The notes under the pieces are model-generated. The model did not search any database, was not told where the DNA came from, and saw only the letters and a list, made by a program, of their open reading frames with translations. The position numbers and the translations under genes were made by a program. Shown here piece by piece: positions 1 through 9,540 of a stretch of 64,000 bases of DNA. Positions within the stretch are counted from its first letter, which is position 1. Each line of letters opens with the position of its first letter. Source of the DNA: G963664585 sp963664585 (lineage in GTDB: Bacteria; Bacillota; Clostridia; Oscillospirales; Ruminococcaceae); the NCBI GenBank assembly GCA_963664585.2, contig CAXXEO010000014.1, positions 124,001 to 188,000 on the forward strand, read 5' to 3'.

Positions 1-47
1 CAAGCCTTGCATAAAGGCTGTGAAAGAGATAGCAATATATGGTATGA

Positions 48-153
48 TATAGCCAATTAACTTAAAAACTGGCTATAGTTAAAACGTCATTTTTCTTCCC
101 CCGCCTTCGGCGGGGGAAGAAATCACAAGTTTGTTTCAAGTTAATTGGCTATA
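48..153 (+). repeat. Hairpin repeat A (106 bp, MITE-like)
   Basis: Starts TATAGCCAATTAACTT and ends AAGTTAATTGGCTATA, which are inverted ends. The centre is a GC-rich palindrome with a TTC loop flanked by CTTCC/GGAAG. The left arm holds its own small inverted repeat (TATAGCCA/TGGCTATA). It contains no gene. It is one of 17 form-A copies in this window. Confidence 0.95.
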
Positions 154-218
154 TCAACAAACGGGAATTCGTCAGGTTGACCCAACTGCCTTAGTTTTTT
201 ATTAGGGGATGTGAAAAG

Positions 219-779
219 ATGAGGATGCTTGTTATTTTTGGCTCACATAGATTAGGGGGTATAAATGCTGAAATTGAAAAAGCCATGAAATTGAAATCCG
301 ATGAATTTGATTTTGACTTTGTGCATTTAGCAGATCATAAAATCGAAAGCTGCACGTCTTGCCATCAATGTGGAAAAACAGGACGTTGTGCCTTGCCAAT
401 ATCTGAAAATGATAGATTCCAGGAAATATTTGATAAGATAAAAACAGCTGATGCCATTTTTATTATAAGCCTTGTTTATGCAGCTATCCCATCAAGACTG
501 ACTGCTTTGTTTGAAAGACTAACCAGCGTTCTTTATGATTCAGGGGTAATGAATATGGATAACAATCCGCTTTTAGATAAAAAAGCAGCCATCTTCAGTT
601 ATTGTTCGTGTGAAATATGCGATGACACTCCCATAAAAGCAATCTTTGATAAGTTTGTTATGAAGAATTACAGATTTGATAAAAGTACATACTCCTATTT
701 AAATACATCTAAAAAACCACAAGACGAATATCCCAATATTACGGCATATGTTATGTCCACACTAAAACAGCTCTGCTGA
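219..779 (+). CDS. Flavodoxin-like NAD(P)H-dependent FMN reductase family protein
   Basis: This 186-residue protein opens with a flavodoxin-fold nucleotide/FMN-binding start (LVIFGSHRLGG) and carries a Cys cluster CTSCHQCGKTGRC at about residues 45-57, as in the iron-sulfur flavoprotein / multimeric flavodoxin branch. A second conserved stretch, DAIFIISLVYAAIPSRL (about 79-95), matches the FMN-contacting loop of the family. The expected role is cytosolic two-electron reduction of quinones, nitro compounds or an electron-carrier partner; the substrate is unknown. A purine-rich AGGGGATG lies just upstream of the ATG. The gene stands alone between two form-A repeats (48-153 and 788-893). The Cys cluster might bind Fe-S or only a disulfide; sequence cannot decide. 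Confidence 0.85.
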   Translation: MRMLVIFGSHRLGGINAEIEKAMKLKSDEFDFDFVHLADHKIESCTSCHQCGKTGRCALPISENDRFQEIFDKIKTADAIFIISLVYAAIPSRLTALFERLTSVLYDSGVMNMDNNPLLDKKAAIFSYCSCEICDDTPIKAIFDKFVMKNYRFDKSTYSYLNTSKKPQDEYPNITAYVMSTLKQLC

Positions 780-787
780 ATATAACG

Positions 788-893
788 TATAGCCAATTAA
801 CTTAAAAACTGGCTATATATAAAACATCATTTTCTTCCCCCGCCTTCGGCGTGGGAAGAAATCACAAGCTTGTCTTCAAGTTAATTGGCTATA
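788..893 (+). repeat. Hairpin repeat A
   Basis: Same orientation as the copy at 48-153, TTC loop; one stem mismatch (GCGTGGG). It starts 8 bp after the flavoprotein stop codon. Confidence 0.93.
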
Positions 894-1057
894 AATTAAT
901 CGAACATCGGCAATTCGTTCTTAAAAACGGACAGCTGATTGAAACAATTGTAGACGGATTTATGAAAGAGCTTTGTGCCGATTCATTTTCTGAGTCTTGC
1001 TTTTCTATGCTATACTTGAAGAAACCTGCTTCAAAGCTAGTACAATGCAACATCTTA
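894..1057. other. Stretch without a recognised gene
   Basis: An open frame running from inside the repeat at 788-893 crosses this stretch and ends inside the next palindrome. Its two ends are therefore repeat-derived and it is unlikely to be a real gene. The middle could be a worn gene fragment; I recognise nothing in it. Confidence 0.4.
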
Positions 1058-1100
1058 ATTTTATATATTCCCCCGCCGAAGGCGGGGAAATATATAAAAT
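1058..1100 (-). repeat. Hairpin repeat B (short palindrome)
   Basis: A 20-bp stem with one mismatch around a GAA loop: ATTTTATATATTCCCCCGCC and its complement. The left flank ACAATGCAACATCTTAA (from 1042) is the reverse complement of the right flank of the copy at 62802-62840, which defines this as family B in reverse orientation. Confidence 0.85.
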
Positions 1101-1121
1101 GGATTTAGACTAGGCTGGGTA

Positions 1122-1826
1122 ATGTTCCATGTACGGGAGGTGCGCGATATAAACAAGATACTCATTATAGAAGATGATATTTCTTTGAGTAACGGCTTAT
1201 CTCTTGCGCTCAGAGACGGCGAGCTGTCTTTTGTTCAGGTGCGGGAGCTGCGCATGGCAAGGCAAAGCGTTGAAGAAGTCCCGTTTGATCTGATCATTCT
1301 TGATCTTAATCTGCCTGATGGAAACGGGCTTGATTTTCTAAAGGAGCTTCGCAGATCCTCCGCTGTTCCTGTGATCATTCTGACTGCCAACGATATGGAA
1401 ACGGATGTGGTGGCGGGTTTGGAGCTGGGGGCGGACGACTATATTACAAAACCGTTCAGCTTGATGATACTGCGGGCAAGGGTTAACGCCAGGCTGAGAA
1501 AAGCGAGCAGCGCCACTCCCAGCACCGTGGAAATAGAGGGGTTTTCGTTTTCATTCAGGAAAATGGAGTTTTTAAAAAGCGGCGTTCCAGTCGAGCTGAG
1601 CAAAACCGAGCAGAAGCTGCTCTGGGTCTTAATAGAGAACCGGGGAAATACCATACCCCGCTCAGATTTGGTAGACAGGATTTGGACGGACGGAGCGGAG
1701 TATGTTGATGAAAATGCGCTGTCTGTTACAATCAAGCGATTGCGCGACAAACTGGAAGACAATCCTTCTGTTCCAAAATACATAAAAACGATTTACGGCA
1801 TTGGCTACACATGGGCGGTGAAGTAA
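1122..1826 (+). CDS. OmpR/PhoB-family response regulator
   Basis: Receiver domain (acidic pair IIEDD, phosphoacceptor Asp in LIILDLNLPDG, Lys in ITKPF) followed by an OmpR-type winged helix ending YIKTIYGIGYTW. It is directly followed by its kinase gene (stop TAA abuts ATG at 1827), with an ABC exporter downstream, as in peptide-antibiotic sensing operons. The start is odd. The first in-frame ATG (1122) has no ribosome-binding site and adds nine residues the family lacks. A good Shine-Dalgarno GGGAGG (1135-1140) sits 8 nt before ATA-AAC-AAG at 1149, exactly where the family has Met-Asn-Lys. Either ATA is used as start or the start codon is mutated. Confidence 0.88.
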   Translation: MFHVREVRDINKILIIEDDISLSNGLSLALRDGELSFVQVRELRMARQSVEEVPFDLIILDLNLPDGNGLDFLKELRRSSAVPVIILTANDMETDVVAGLELGADDYITKPFSLMILRARVNARLRKASSATPSTVEIEGFSFSFRKMEFLKSGVPVELSKTEQKLLWVLIENRGNTIPRSDLVDRIWTDGAEYVDENALSVTIKRLRDKLEDNPSVPKYIKTIYGIGYTWAVK

Positions 1827-2744
1827 ATGAACACGATAGATTACCTATGTATCGGGATCGCATTTGCCGCAGGTTTGTCGGCAGCGTCTGTGATTATTCT
1901 TTACCGCCTCAGGACAAGGAAAACGCTTGAAACCATAAACAGAATGCTTGACACAGCCATTGACGGCAGCTTTTCCGAAAACATTTTTGACGAATCGGTT
2001 TTATCCGCGGTGGAAGCAAAAATGGCTCGCTACCTGTTGGTATGCTCTGCATCCTCTAAAACTCTCAATGAGGAAAAAGACAAAATAAAAAGCCTTATTT
2101 CGGACATTTCACATCAGACGAAAACGCCTATTGCAAATATCCTTTTATACTCGCAGTTGCTCAGCGAGCATGAATTACCGCAGGACTGTGCCGTCTGTGT
2201 GAAAGCCCTGTCGACACAGGCAGAAAAGCTTAACTTTCTGATCAGTGCCCTTGTAAAAACGTCGCGGCTCGAAACGGGTATTATCACCGTTTTTCCGAAA
2301 TTAGAGCCGGTTCAGGGTGTTCTTGATGAAGTGCAAAAACAAATTTTGCAGAAGGCAGACGCCAAAGGTATCTCTATTACCTTGGAAGATACCTCAATAA
2401 ATGCTTGCTTTGACCTGAAATGGACGACCGAAGCGGTATATAATATTGCGGATAACGCGGTGAAATACACCGAAAGCGGCGGAAGTATCGCAATAAAGGC
2501 CACGGCCTATGAGCTGTTTTGCCGCATCGACATCACAGATACAGGTATTGGTATTGCTGAGGATGAGCACAGCAAAATATTCACCCGGTTTTACCGTTCG
2601 GTCGCCGTTAATAATCAGGATGGCGTTGGCATTGGGCTTTTTTTGGCAAGAGAGATTGTGGCGGCCGAGGGTGGTTACATTAAGGTATCGTCACATCCGG
2701 CATGCGGCTCAACCTTCTCTGTTTTTTTGCCGATGAGTCAGTAA
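1827..2744 (+). CDS. Sensor histidine kinase, single TM segment
   Basis: A 305-residue kinase with one N-terminal membrane helix (about residues 5-26) and no extracellular domain. The dimerisation/phosphoacceptor box DISHQTKTPIANIL has His96, and the ATPase has N box (YNIADNAVKY), G1 (DTGIGIA) and G2 (GVGIGLFLA). The lack of a sensor domain is typical of kinases that take their signal from a partner ABC permease. That partner is likely the ATPase/permease pair encoded immediately downstream. The ATG follows the regulator stop without a gap, so the two are probably translationally coupled. Confidence 0.92.
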   Translation: MNTIDYLCIGIAFAAGLSAASVIILYRLRTRKTLETINRMLDTAIDGSFSENIFDESVLSAVEAKMARYLLVCSASSKTLNEEKDKIKSLISDISHQTKTPIANILLYSQLLSEHELPQDCAVCVKALSTQAEKLNFLISALVKTSRLETGIITVFPKLEPVQGVLDEVQKQILQKADAKGISITLEDTSINACFDLKWTTEAVYNIADNAVKYTESGGSIAIKATAYELFCRIDITDTGIGIAEDEHSKIFTRFYRSVAVNNQDGVGIGLFLAREIVAAEGGYIKVSSHPACGSTFSVFLPMSQ

Positions 2745-2851
2745 ATCTTTCAAAACTGTTAGATTTCAGAAAGACTGTCGAAAGATTTGCATGTTATAGT
2801 CTGTATTGTGTGGAACCACAACGCAGACTTTTCTTTTTGGGAGGAATTTAA

Positions 2852-3526
2852 ATGACCATACTTGAGACAAAGGACTTAAGAAAATATTACGGAAGCGGTG
2901 ACAATGCCGTTCATGCTTTGGACGGGGTTGACTTAACCGTTGAGAATGCCGAGTTTATTGCTATCGTCGGCACATCGGGCAGCGGAAAATCCACGCTTTT
3001 ACATATGCTGGGCGGACTTGACCGGCCGACGGGCGGAACGGTCATCGTAGACGGCAAGGAGATTTTTTCGCTGAAGGACGAGGAGCTGACGATTTTTCGC
3101 AGGAGGAAGATCGGCTTTGTGTTCCAGAGCTATAATCTCGTACCTGTTTTGAACGTATTTGAAAACATTGTCCTGCCCATTCAGCTCGACGGGAACGAGC
3201 AGGACAAGCAATATGTCGATCAGATTATTGCTGCGTTAGGACTAGAGAGTAAGCTGAACAATCTGCCGAACAATCTTTCTGGCGGCCAGCAGCAGCGAGT
3301 CGCAATAGCCAGAGCCATGGCGTCAAAGCCCGCCATCATTTTAGCCGATGAGCCTACCGGCAACCTTGACAGCAAAACAAGTCAGGATGTGCTGGGGCTT
3401 CTCAAAGTCACAAGCGAGAAGTTCAAGCAGACCATTGTGATGATTACGCATAATGAGGAAATCGCGCAGATGGCAGACCGTATCATCCGCATCGAAGATG
3501 GAAAAATCGCAGGTGGCGGCAAATGA
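2852..3526 (+). CDS. ABC transporter ATP-binding protein (MacB/LolD-type)
   Basis: A 224-residue ATPase with Walker A GTSGSGKST, signature NLSGGQQQRVAIARA and Walker B IILADEPTGNLD, typical of ATPases pairing with FtsX-type permeases in peptide or lipid export. The Shine-Dalgarno is GGGAGGAAT before ATG 2852. Its stop overlaps the permease start (ATGA at 3523-3526). The 107-bp gap after the kinase contains a possible extended -10 (TGTTATAGT, 2792-2800), where the regulator could act; I see no clear -35. Confidence 0.94.
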   Translation: MTILETKDLRKYYGSGDNAVHALDGVDLTVENAEFIAIVGTSGSGKSTLLHMLGGLDRPTGGTVIVDGKEIFSLKDEELTIFRRRKIGFVFQSYNLVPVLNVFENIVLPIQLDGNEQDKQYVDQIIAALGLESKLNNLPNNLSGGQQQRVAIARAMASKPAIILADEPTGNLDSKTSQDVLGLLKVTSEKFKQTIVMITHNEEIAQMADRIIRIEDGKIAGGGK

Positions 3527-6063
3527 TCAAGGTGAAAAACAGAAAGGCTGTCCGTAACCTGGCCGATAAAAGCTTTCGCGCAAACAGAGCACGAAATATA
3601 ATCGCCATTATAGCAATCTCGCTTACGGCCGTGCTGTTCACAACACTTTTCACAATGGGAACCGGCACGGTGGAAAGCCTTCAAAAAGCCACCATGCGTC
3701 AGGCGGGCGGCGACGGTCACGCAGTGCTCAAATATATCACTGACGAGGAGTTCAATCATGTTAAAGATCACCCGCTGATCAAAGAAATCGCGTATAACAG
3801 GACGCTGTGTGACGATGTGGAAAACAAAGAATTTTTAAAGCGCCGTGCGGAGTTCTGGTACTATGACGATGTTGGGCTTAAGCTGGGATTCTGCGAACCT
3901 ACGAGCGGACATAAGCCTGTGGTTGAAAACGAGGTCATTGCCGATACAAAGACTTTAGAGCTGATGGGCGTTCCACTTGAGATCGGCGCTCCGCTGACGC
4001 TGATGCTTAATATCCACGGAGAAACCGTGCGACGCGATTTTGTTCTTGCCGGCTGGTGGAAAAGCGATCCCGTCTTTAACGTGGGTCAGATATTTGCCTC
4101 GCGCGCCTATGTTGACGCCCATCTGGGTGAACTGCGAAACACTTATAAAGAAGACTATTCGCTCACAGGCGCCATCTGCGCATATATTATGTTCTCTAGC
4201 AGTTCCAATTTAGAGGGGAAGCTTGAAAGGGTCATTACCCAAAGCGGCTATTCTTCTGTTGACCCAAATGCTCCGAATTTCATAGAAAATAATGTGAACT
4301 GGTCTTATCTCTCCACGAATTTTGGAATGGACGGGGGCACCTTGGCTGCGCTTTTATCCGGCCTGTTGCTGATCGTTTTCACCGGTTATCTCATTATATA
4401 CAATATCTTTCAGATTTCCGTCATTAGGGATATCCGGTTTTATGGTCTCCTGAAAACTATCGGTACAACAGGAAGGCAAATACGCCGTATTATCCGCAGA
4501 CAAGCGCTTATCCTTTCCATCGTTGGAATACCAGTCGGATTGATTGCGGGCTTTTTCATCGGCAGAGCGCTTGTTCCGCTGCTCATGAATAATTCTTCCT
4601 ATGCCGGGAGTGCGGTTTCCGTATCGCCAAACCCGTGGATTTTTATCGGATCGGCGCTCTTTGCCGTCGTCACCGTGCTCATCAGCACCTTCAAACCTGG
4701 CAGAATAGCCGCTGCCGTATCACCTGTGGAGGCAGTGCGGTTTGCGGATACGGATAAAAACCGAAGCAACAAGCAGAAAAAAACAACTGGCGGCGGTAAA
4801 ATGCCGAGAATGGCTTTTTCCAATCTGGGGCGAAACAGAAAACGCACCGTTTTGGTCATCATCAGCCTGTCGCTAAGCCTTGTACTTCTCAATACGGTTT
4901 TCACACTCTCTAAGAGTATCGACATGGATAAATATCTCTCCAAATTTGTGGATACTGATTTTCTGATTGCCCATGCCGATTATTTCAATAACGATTTCTG
5001 CGGCCCTGACAACCAGACGACCGAAAGCATCATCGAAGCTGTGGAAGCTCAGCCGGGCTTTGAGGAGGGCGGTCGGCTGTATGGGGGAAGAGAGGAATTG
5101 TTTGCTATGGAGGACGAAAAAGATACAGAAGAATCCGGCAGGAACGCAAACGGGGATGTTATCGCCATGGCCTATGGCCTTGAGGAATTACCGCTAAATC
5201 GGCTGGAGTTTATCGACGGCACATTGAATATTGAAAAACTAAAATCCGGCAAGTACATTTTAGAGGGAATCCATTTGGACGACAACAATGTTCCGGAAAT
5301 GGATACGAAACATTTTGAAGTGGGTGAAACCGTCACGCTCCACAACTATAAAGGAAGGTCTGAAGCGTTTAACGAAAGGGAGTACACCTCACAGGAGTTT
5401 ATCGTGCTGGGACATGTGGCCGTTAAGACTTATTCAAATTCCGACCGCTGCTATTGGGAATATAGCTACTATCTTCCGGCGGAGATATACAAAACCTTGG
5501 TAGCACAGCCTGCCGTGATGAGCTATGCCTTCAATGTCTTAGATGATAAGGAATCTGCTATGGAGAGCTTTTTGCAAAGCTACACAGACACCCAAGAGCC
5601 TCTCATGAATTTCAACTCGAAGTTTACCGCCATGAGTGAGCTTTCCGGTTTGCAAAACACGGTGGTCATGATAGGCGGCGCGCTGAGTTTAATCATAGGA
5701 CTGATTGGCATACTCAATTTTATCAATGCCATACTCACAAGCATCCTGACACGCCGCCACGAGTTTGCTATGCTGCAAAGCATTGGCATGACTCGAAAGC
5801 AATTGCGCAGTATGCTGATATTTGAGGGATTATATTATACGCTTGGCACTTGTGCGCTTTCTCTGATTTTCGGCACGGTATTTTCACTTTTGATCATTAA
5901 ATTCTTTTGTGGTCTTCTGTGGTTTGTTAGTTTCCATTTCATCCTGTGGCCGCTGATAGCAGTACTTCCGGCCCTGATTATACTTGGGGTGATCATTCCT
6001 TTGATTTTATATGCGATGACCGATAAGCAAAGTATTGTGGAGCGATTGAGAGACGCAGAATAA
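3523..6063 (+). CDS. FtsX-family ABC transporter permease
   Basis: An 846-residue membrane protein with a first helix near residues 25-45, a large extracellular region to about 270, a three-helix FtsX block (about 275-405), another helix near 445, a second extracellular region (about 465-700) and a final FtsX block (715-840). This is the duplicated FtsX layout of MacB-like peptide exporters or sensors. It overlaps the ATPase gene by 4 nt. The TAA stop codon (6061-6063) is formed by the first bases of the hairpin repeat A that begins at 6061, so the native 3' end may have been trimmed by that insertion. Confidence 0.92.
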   Translation: MIKVKNRKAVRNLADKSFRANRARNIIAIIAISLTAVLFTTLFTMGTGTVESLQKATMRQAGGDGHAVLKYITDEEFNHVKDHPLIKEIAYNRTLCDDVENKEFLKRRAEFWYYDDVGLKLGFCEPTSGHKPVVENEVIADTKTLELMGVPLEIGAPLTLMLNIHGETVRRDFVLAGWWKSDPVFNVGQIFASRAYVDAHLGELRNTYKEDYSLTGAICAYIMFSSSSNLEGKLERVITQSGYSSVDPNAPNFIENNVNWSYLSTNFGMDGGTLAALLSGLLLIVFTGYLIIYNIFQISVIRDIRFYGLLKTIGTTGRQIRRIIRRQALILSIVGIPVGLIAGFFIGRALVPLLMNNSSYAGSAVSVSPNPWIFIGSALFAVVTVLISTFKPGRIAAAVSPVEAVRFADTDKNRSNKQKKTTGGGKMPRMAFSNLGRNRKRTVLVIISLSLSLVLLNTVFTLSKSIDMDKYLSKFVDTDFLIAHADYFNNDFCGPDNQTTESIIEAVEAQPGFEEGGRLYGGREELFAMEDEKDTEESGRNANGDVIAMAYGLEELPLNRLEFIDGTLNIEKLKSGKYILEGIHLDDNNVPEMDTKHFEVGETVTLHNYKGRSEAFNEREYTSQEFIVLGHVAVKTYSNSDRCYWEYSYYLPAEIYKTLVAQPAVMSYAFNVLDDKESAMESFLQSYTDTQEPLMNFNSKFTAMSELSGLQNTVVMIGGALSLIIGLIGILNFINAILTSILTRRHEFAMLQSIGMTRKQLRSMLIFEGLYYTLGTCALSLIFGTVFSLLIIKFFCGLLWFVSFHFILWPLIAVLPALIILGVIIPLILYAMTDKQSIVERLRDAE

Positions 6064-6166
6064 AACCAATTAACTTAAAAACTGGCTATAGTTAAAACGT
6101 CATTTTCTTCCCCTGCCTTCGGCGGGGAAAAAAATCACAAGCTTGTTTTCAAGTTAATCAACTATA
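6061..6166 (+). repeat. Hairpin repeat A
   Basis: Forward orientation, TTC loop, right end AAGTTAATCAACTATA. The left end is worn (TAAAACCAATT instead of TATAGCCAATT) and supplies the permease stop codon. Confidence 0.92.
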
Positions 6167-6205
6167 AAACCTGCAGAACATAAGACATTAAGCTTACATA
6201 AAAAA

Positions 6206-6241
6206 GGGAGCATAGGCGAGCTTTTTGCTGCCTAAGCTCCC
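6206..6241 (-). terminator. Rho-independent terminator of the minus-strand operon
   Basis: Stem GGGAGC/GCTCCC with inner TAGGC/GCCTA. Read on the minus strand it is followed by a run of T (AAAAAA at 6200-6205), as expected downstream of the gene ending at 6328. Confidence 0.7.
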
Positions 6242-6278
6242 TTCTTTACGTGGCAGCCTGGAATATATTATTTGTTTT

Positions 6279-6320
6279 CGGTATTATCCCTTGACATACG
6301 TAAGTTAGGGGATAATACCG
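6279..6320. repeat. Perfect 12-bp inverted repeat CGGTATTATCCC with TTGACA in the loop
   Basis: CGGTATTATCCC (6279-6290) is complementary to GGGATAATACCG (6309-6320). The loop begins TTGACA, and TAATAC lies 16 bp on. It could be a plus-strand promoter inside a palindrome or a protein-binding site. A degraded relative lies near 26655-26700. Confidence 0.5.
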
Positions 6321-6327
6321 TTTGTTT

Positions 6328-7272
6328 TTAATTGTCTGCCGTTATTACAAGAGAAGGAGCTTGGTTTCCACCGGCAGAGGGCGCAGATTTCTGCCGAGCC
6401 GCAGCATTTGCCTGGGCTTCCTTTTCCATTTCTTTAAACCTTAACAAATCATACTTATATTGTCCATTATACATAATGCCCTTCAAAACCTCGTCATACC
6501 GGGAAATTGACATGAGCGCAACTTCGCCGTTATTGCCATGGATTTCAAAACTGATATCCGGGTCACCATAGGTGCCGATAGCATTCGTCGGGAAACTGGC
6601 ACCCTGACCAGTGCAATTAATTGATTCAATGTCGCTATGAACAATATTATATTTTTCTGCCAGCTTTTTCGCTACGGCTTCGTATTTGCTTTCGTCAAGG
6701 GAGTCGTCAGGACCCGCCTTAACCTTTGCTTCAAGCGTTCTATCCATACCGATGCTAAGCAGGTCACCGGTTACCGAATCAAGCCATACGCTATAGATGT
6801 TTACACGATACCCATCGTGTTGGTCCTGACCCTTCATCTTAACGTAAGCAGTCCACATTGGACGCGGGGTGTTTTCTGTTGCCACATCATAACCCATTTC
6901 AATGGTCTGGTCTTCCATGTTGGCGCCATACACCTGCCAAAGGTATTGCGCCGTAAGCTCCGCCGCCAATTCTTTTGTCATGTCCTTGCTTGTCCACAGG
7001 TGTCTGATTGCGGTAATACTCAAGGTCAATGTTCAGCTTAACCGTATAATTTGCTTTTTTGTAGCCTTCCGGCAGCGCTGTTCTTCGCCGTACTGGATGA
7101 CTGATCCGTGTAACTTGCGTAGCTTGTGGGGACCATATTTGTCTTGTTATATTCCGACTGCTGCGGCTACCTGTGTAAATCCCTGAAACATCATTGTGCT
7201 GGCTCCAATGATCATTGCGGCTGCTAAAACGGACTTTTTGACATGTTTACCTTGCGATCTGTTTGTTCTCAT
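6328..7272 (-). pseudogene. Secreted protein gene of unknown function, frameshifted
   Basis: The 5' end encodes a clear signal peptide starting at ATG 7272 (Lys-rich n-region, then VLAAAMIIGASTMMF). That frame stops after about 40 codons. The coding signal continues in a second frame (LPEGYKKANYTVKLNIDLEYY) and then in a third from about 6985 to the stop at 6328, so at least two indels are needed to rejoin it. The long 3' part has no family I recognise; it ends in a Gln/Ala-rich tail. It lies last in an operon with the kinase and regulator at 7364-9408 and may be a surface sensor or target for them. Sequencing error is an alternative to decay. Confidence 0.65.
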
Positions 7273-7363
7273 GTGAATCTCCCCTTTATTGTTTTAATGC
7301 TTATTTGTGATCACAGAAACCAGTATATGGGGCCTGAATTATAGAATCGTAATCAAGTTATTA

Positions 7364-8758
7364 TTAAGTTGTAAAAGTTATTTTTGCCGTTGTCCCTTCA
7401 TTGGGACGGCTGCTAAAGCTCAGCTCCGCGTCGTGGCTCGAAGCTATCTGCTTGCAGATGAGCAAGTCCCAATCCGGCACCGCCGTCGCTTCGGTTCCGC
7501 GATTTTTCTCCCCGGTAGAAGGGTTCCGTGATCTGCGAAAGGACTTCGGAAGTCATACCTTTTCCGTTGTCCCGGACACTGATCGTTTTCCTTCCGGCTT
7601 CCTTGGCAACGCTTACAATAATATGTCCACCCTTACTGCACGCCTTTATCGCGTTGTCAATCAGATTGATCAGCATACTTTCCATCAAGCAGGAGTCTCC
7701 ACGGATTGTCTCTATTTCACTGCTGAATTCTATTTGAACATCTTTTTCTGCAAACTTGCCATACAGCGTTTGACTGACCGTCTCAAAGAGGCTAGATACC
7801 TTCAATTCTTCACAGGTAATCTGATTGTTCTGCAGATTTGCCAGTTCCAACAATTGAAACGCTACCGTCTGCAGGCGGCGGCTTTCGGACATGATATAAT
7901 TCAGTGCCGAAAGTCTGTCATCCTCAGACAAAACGGCCTTTTGCATGTATTCAGCGTATCCGTAGATAGCGGTCAGCGGTGTACGGAGCTCATGGGCGAA
8001 ATTATCGACGAACTGCTGCTTTTTATCTGCGGCGTCCTTCAGCTGAGTCATCTGGCGCTGGATTTCCACCGCCATGTGATTGAAGCTTTGGGACATTTCG
8101 GTAAGCTCGTCATGTCCGGATACCGGAAGTCTGGTTTCATATGCACCGTTTGCAATATCCTTCGAGATCCGGGAAATCTGTTTAAGCGGCCTGAATATCC
8201 GGTTCAGCACGAGAAGAAGGCCGAAAGCGAGTAGAACGGAGAGTACAAAGCCCGCGAGGAACAATATGTTTTTCAGGTCACTCCATGAGTTTATGGCTTC
8301 CGTCGTATCGTAAAGATAAACCAGTGTGTAGGAATCATATGGGGCGGGAAGCTTTCCTGAGACGATAACATAAGTTCTATCGTCAACTTTCCGTATCGTT
8401 GCCAAGCGGTTTCCGTTACCCGGCGGCTTCAGGAAATTGCTCTCTAGTACAGCCTCGTCTTTACTGGAATAGAGAAGTTGATTATTTTTGTAAAATGCAA
8501 GCCCCGCCTTGTTATTCCCGGACAGATAGCGGTAAGGCTGAAGCAGGAACTGATAGAACCGTCTATGTCGGTCCCACGGCTTTCCACAGCTTGGAGATCC
8601 TTTATCAGGGCGGATGCTATAAAATAGTGCTCGCCGAGACTCCTATCTTCCGCGCGGTTCACCGTATCCCTGAACATTGCGACGGAAACAATGAAGATTC
8701 CGAGGTTAAAGAAGAAGAGAAAAAGTGCGAGAGTTGTTAAAAATGTCCTCTGCTTCAT
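7364..8758 (-). pseudogene. Sensor histidine kinase with two frameshifts
   Basis: The N-terminus (MKQRTFLTTLALFLFF, membrane helix, extracellular part) runs in one frame to about 8560. The frame then changes and continues through a second membrane helix, HAMP, phosphoacceptor box NFAHELRTPLTAIYGY, and N, G1 and F boxes. At GLGLA near 7450 one extra base shifts the frame again; the true C-terminus (ICKQIASS...TFTT) continues in the new frame to a stop at 7364-7366. Rejoined, it would be a normal two-TM kinase of about 460 residues. It sits between its regulator (upstream) and a secreted protein. Both breaks are single-base, so read errors are possible. Confidence 0.8.
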
Positions 8759-9408
8759 CAGCCTGCCTCCAGACGGTAACCCAGCTTGTACACGGTTTTT
8801 ATCCTGTCTTCCCAGCCCAGCTTTTTCCGCAGCTTCTGTATATGTACGTCCACGGTGCGGGTTTCCCCTTCAAAATCGTAACCCCAAACCAACTCCAACA
8901 GTCTTTCCCTGGATAGCGCGATATTACGGTTGTTCACAAGGACTTCTAATAATTCATATTCCTTTGGAGTGCATTCAACCAACTGTCCGTTATGAAATAC
9001 CTGATGGCTGCTAAAATCAATTTTTACGTTTCCTGTTTCAAAACAGCTTGCTGTTTTCTGCGTCCTCCGCAGGACCGCTTCCACGCGGGCAAGCAGTTCC
9101 AGCATTTCAAAAGGTTTTGTCAGATAATCATCCGCTCCCATTGAAAAGCCCTTAATGCGATCAGCCAGGCTGTTTTTTGCAGTCAGGAAAATTGTGGGCG
9201 TTTCATTTGCTTGCTTTATCACCTCAAACCCGTCGAGCCCAGACAGCATGATATCTAAAATCATCAGATCGTAGGATTGACGCTGTATTTCAAGAACGGC
9301 GGCCTTCCCGTCAAAAATTGAGGTGCATTGATGTCCCACAAGCCGCAGGTTCCTTTTTACAAGCTCATTAATTGCCACTTCATCCTCAACGATTAAAATA
9401 GTTGCCAA
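8758..9408 (-). CDS. OmpR/PhoB-family response regulator
   Basis: A 216-residue intact regulator with receiver motifs IVEDE, phosphoacceptor in LMILDIMLSGLDG, switch Thr in TIFLTAKN and Lys in LTKPF, then an OmpR winged helix (TRTVDVHIQKLRKKLG). The start is TTG at 9408, supported by AAGGAGG 12 nt upstream; no better ATG exists. The stop overlaps or abuts the kinase start at 8758. It regulates through the partner kinase at 7364-8758, which is frameshifted, so the system may be inactive. Confidence 0.92.
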   Translation of the reverse strand: MATILIVEDEVAINELVKRNLRLVGHQCTSIFDGKAAVLEIQRQSYDLMILDIMLSGLDGFEVIKQANETPTIFLTAKNSLADRIKGFSMGADDYLTKPFEMLELLARVEAVLRRTQKTASCFETGNVKIDFSSHQVFHNGQLVECTPKEYELLEVLVNNRNIALSRERLLELVWGYDFEGETRTVDVHIQKLRKKLGWEDRIKTVYKLGYRLEAG

Positions 9409-9525
9409 TTTGGTCCCACCTCCTTATTCCAATGATATTATCAACGTTTTGTTATGGAGTTGTAAAGTATTTCATTATTTTTTGCAAATTACATTGACGG
9501 ATGCCTTCTGTCCGACATGTCGTAT

Positions 9526-9538
9526 TATAGCCAATTAA
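9526..9538 (+). repeat. Solo end fragment of hairpin repeat A
   Basis: Thirteen bases identical to the left end of form A (TATAGCCAATTAA), cut off where an IS3 remnant begins. Confidence 0.5.
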
Positions 9539-9540
9539 TA

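Noticed and set aside
851..1108. 85-codon open frame upstream of the first response regulator
   Set aside because: Both ends lie inside hairpin repeats (form A start, form B end); no ribosome-binding site and no family signal.
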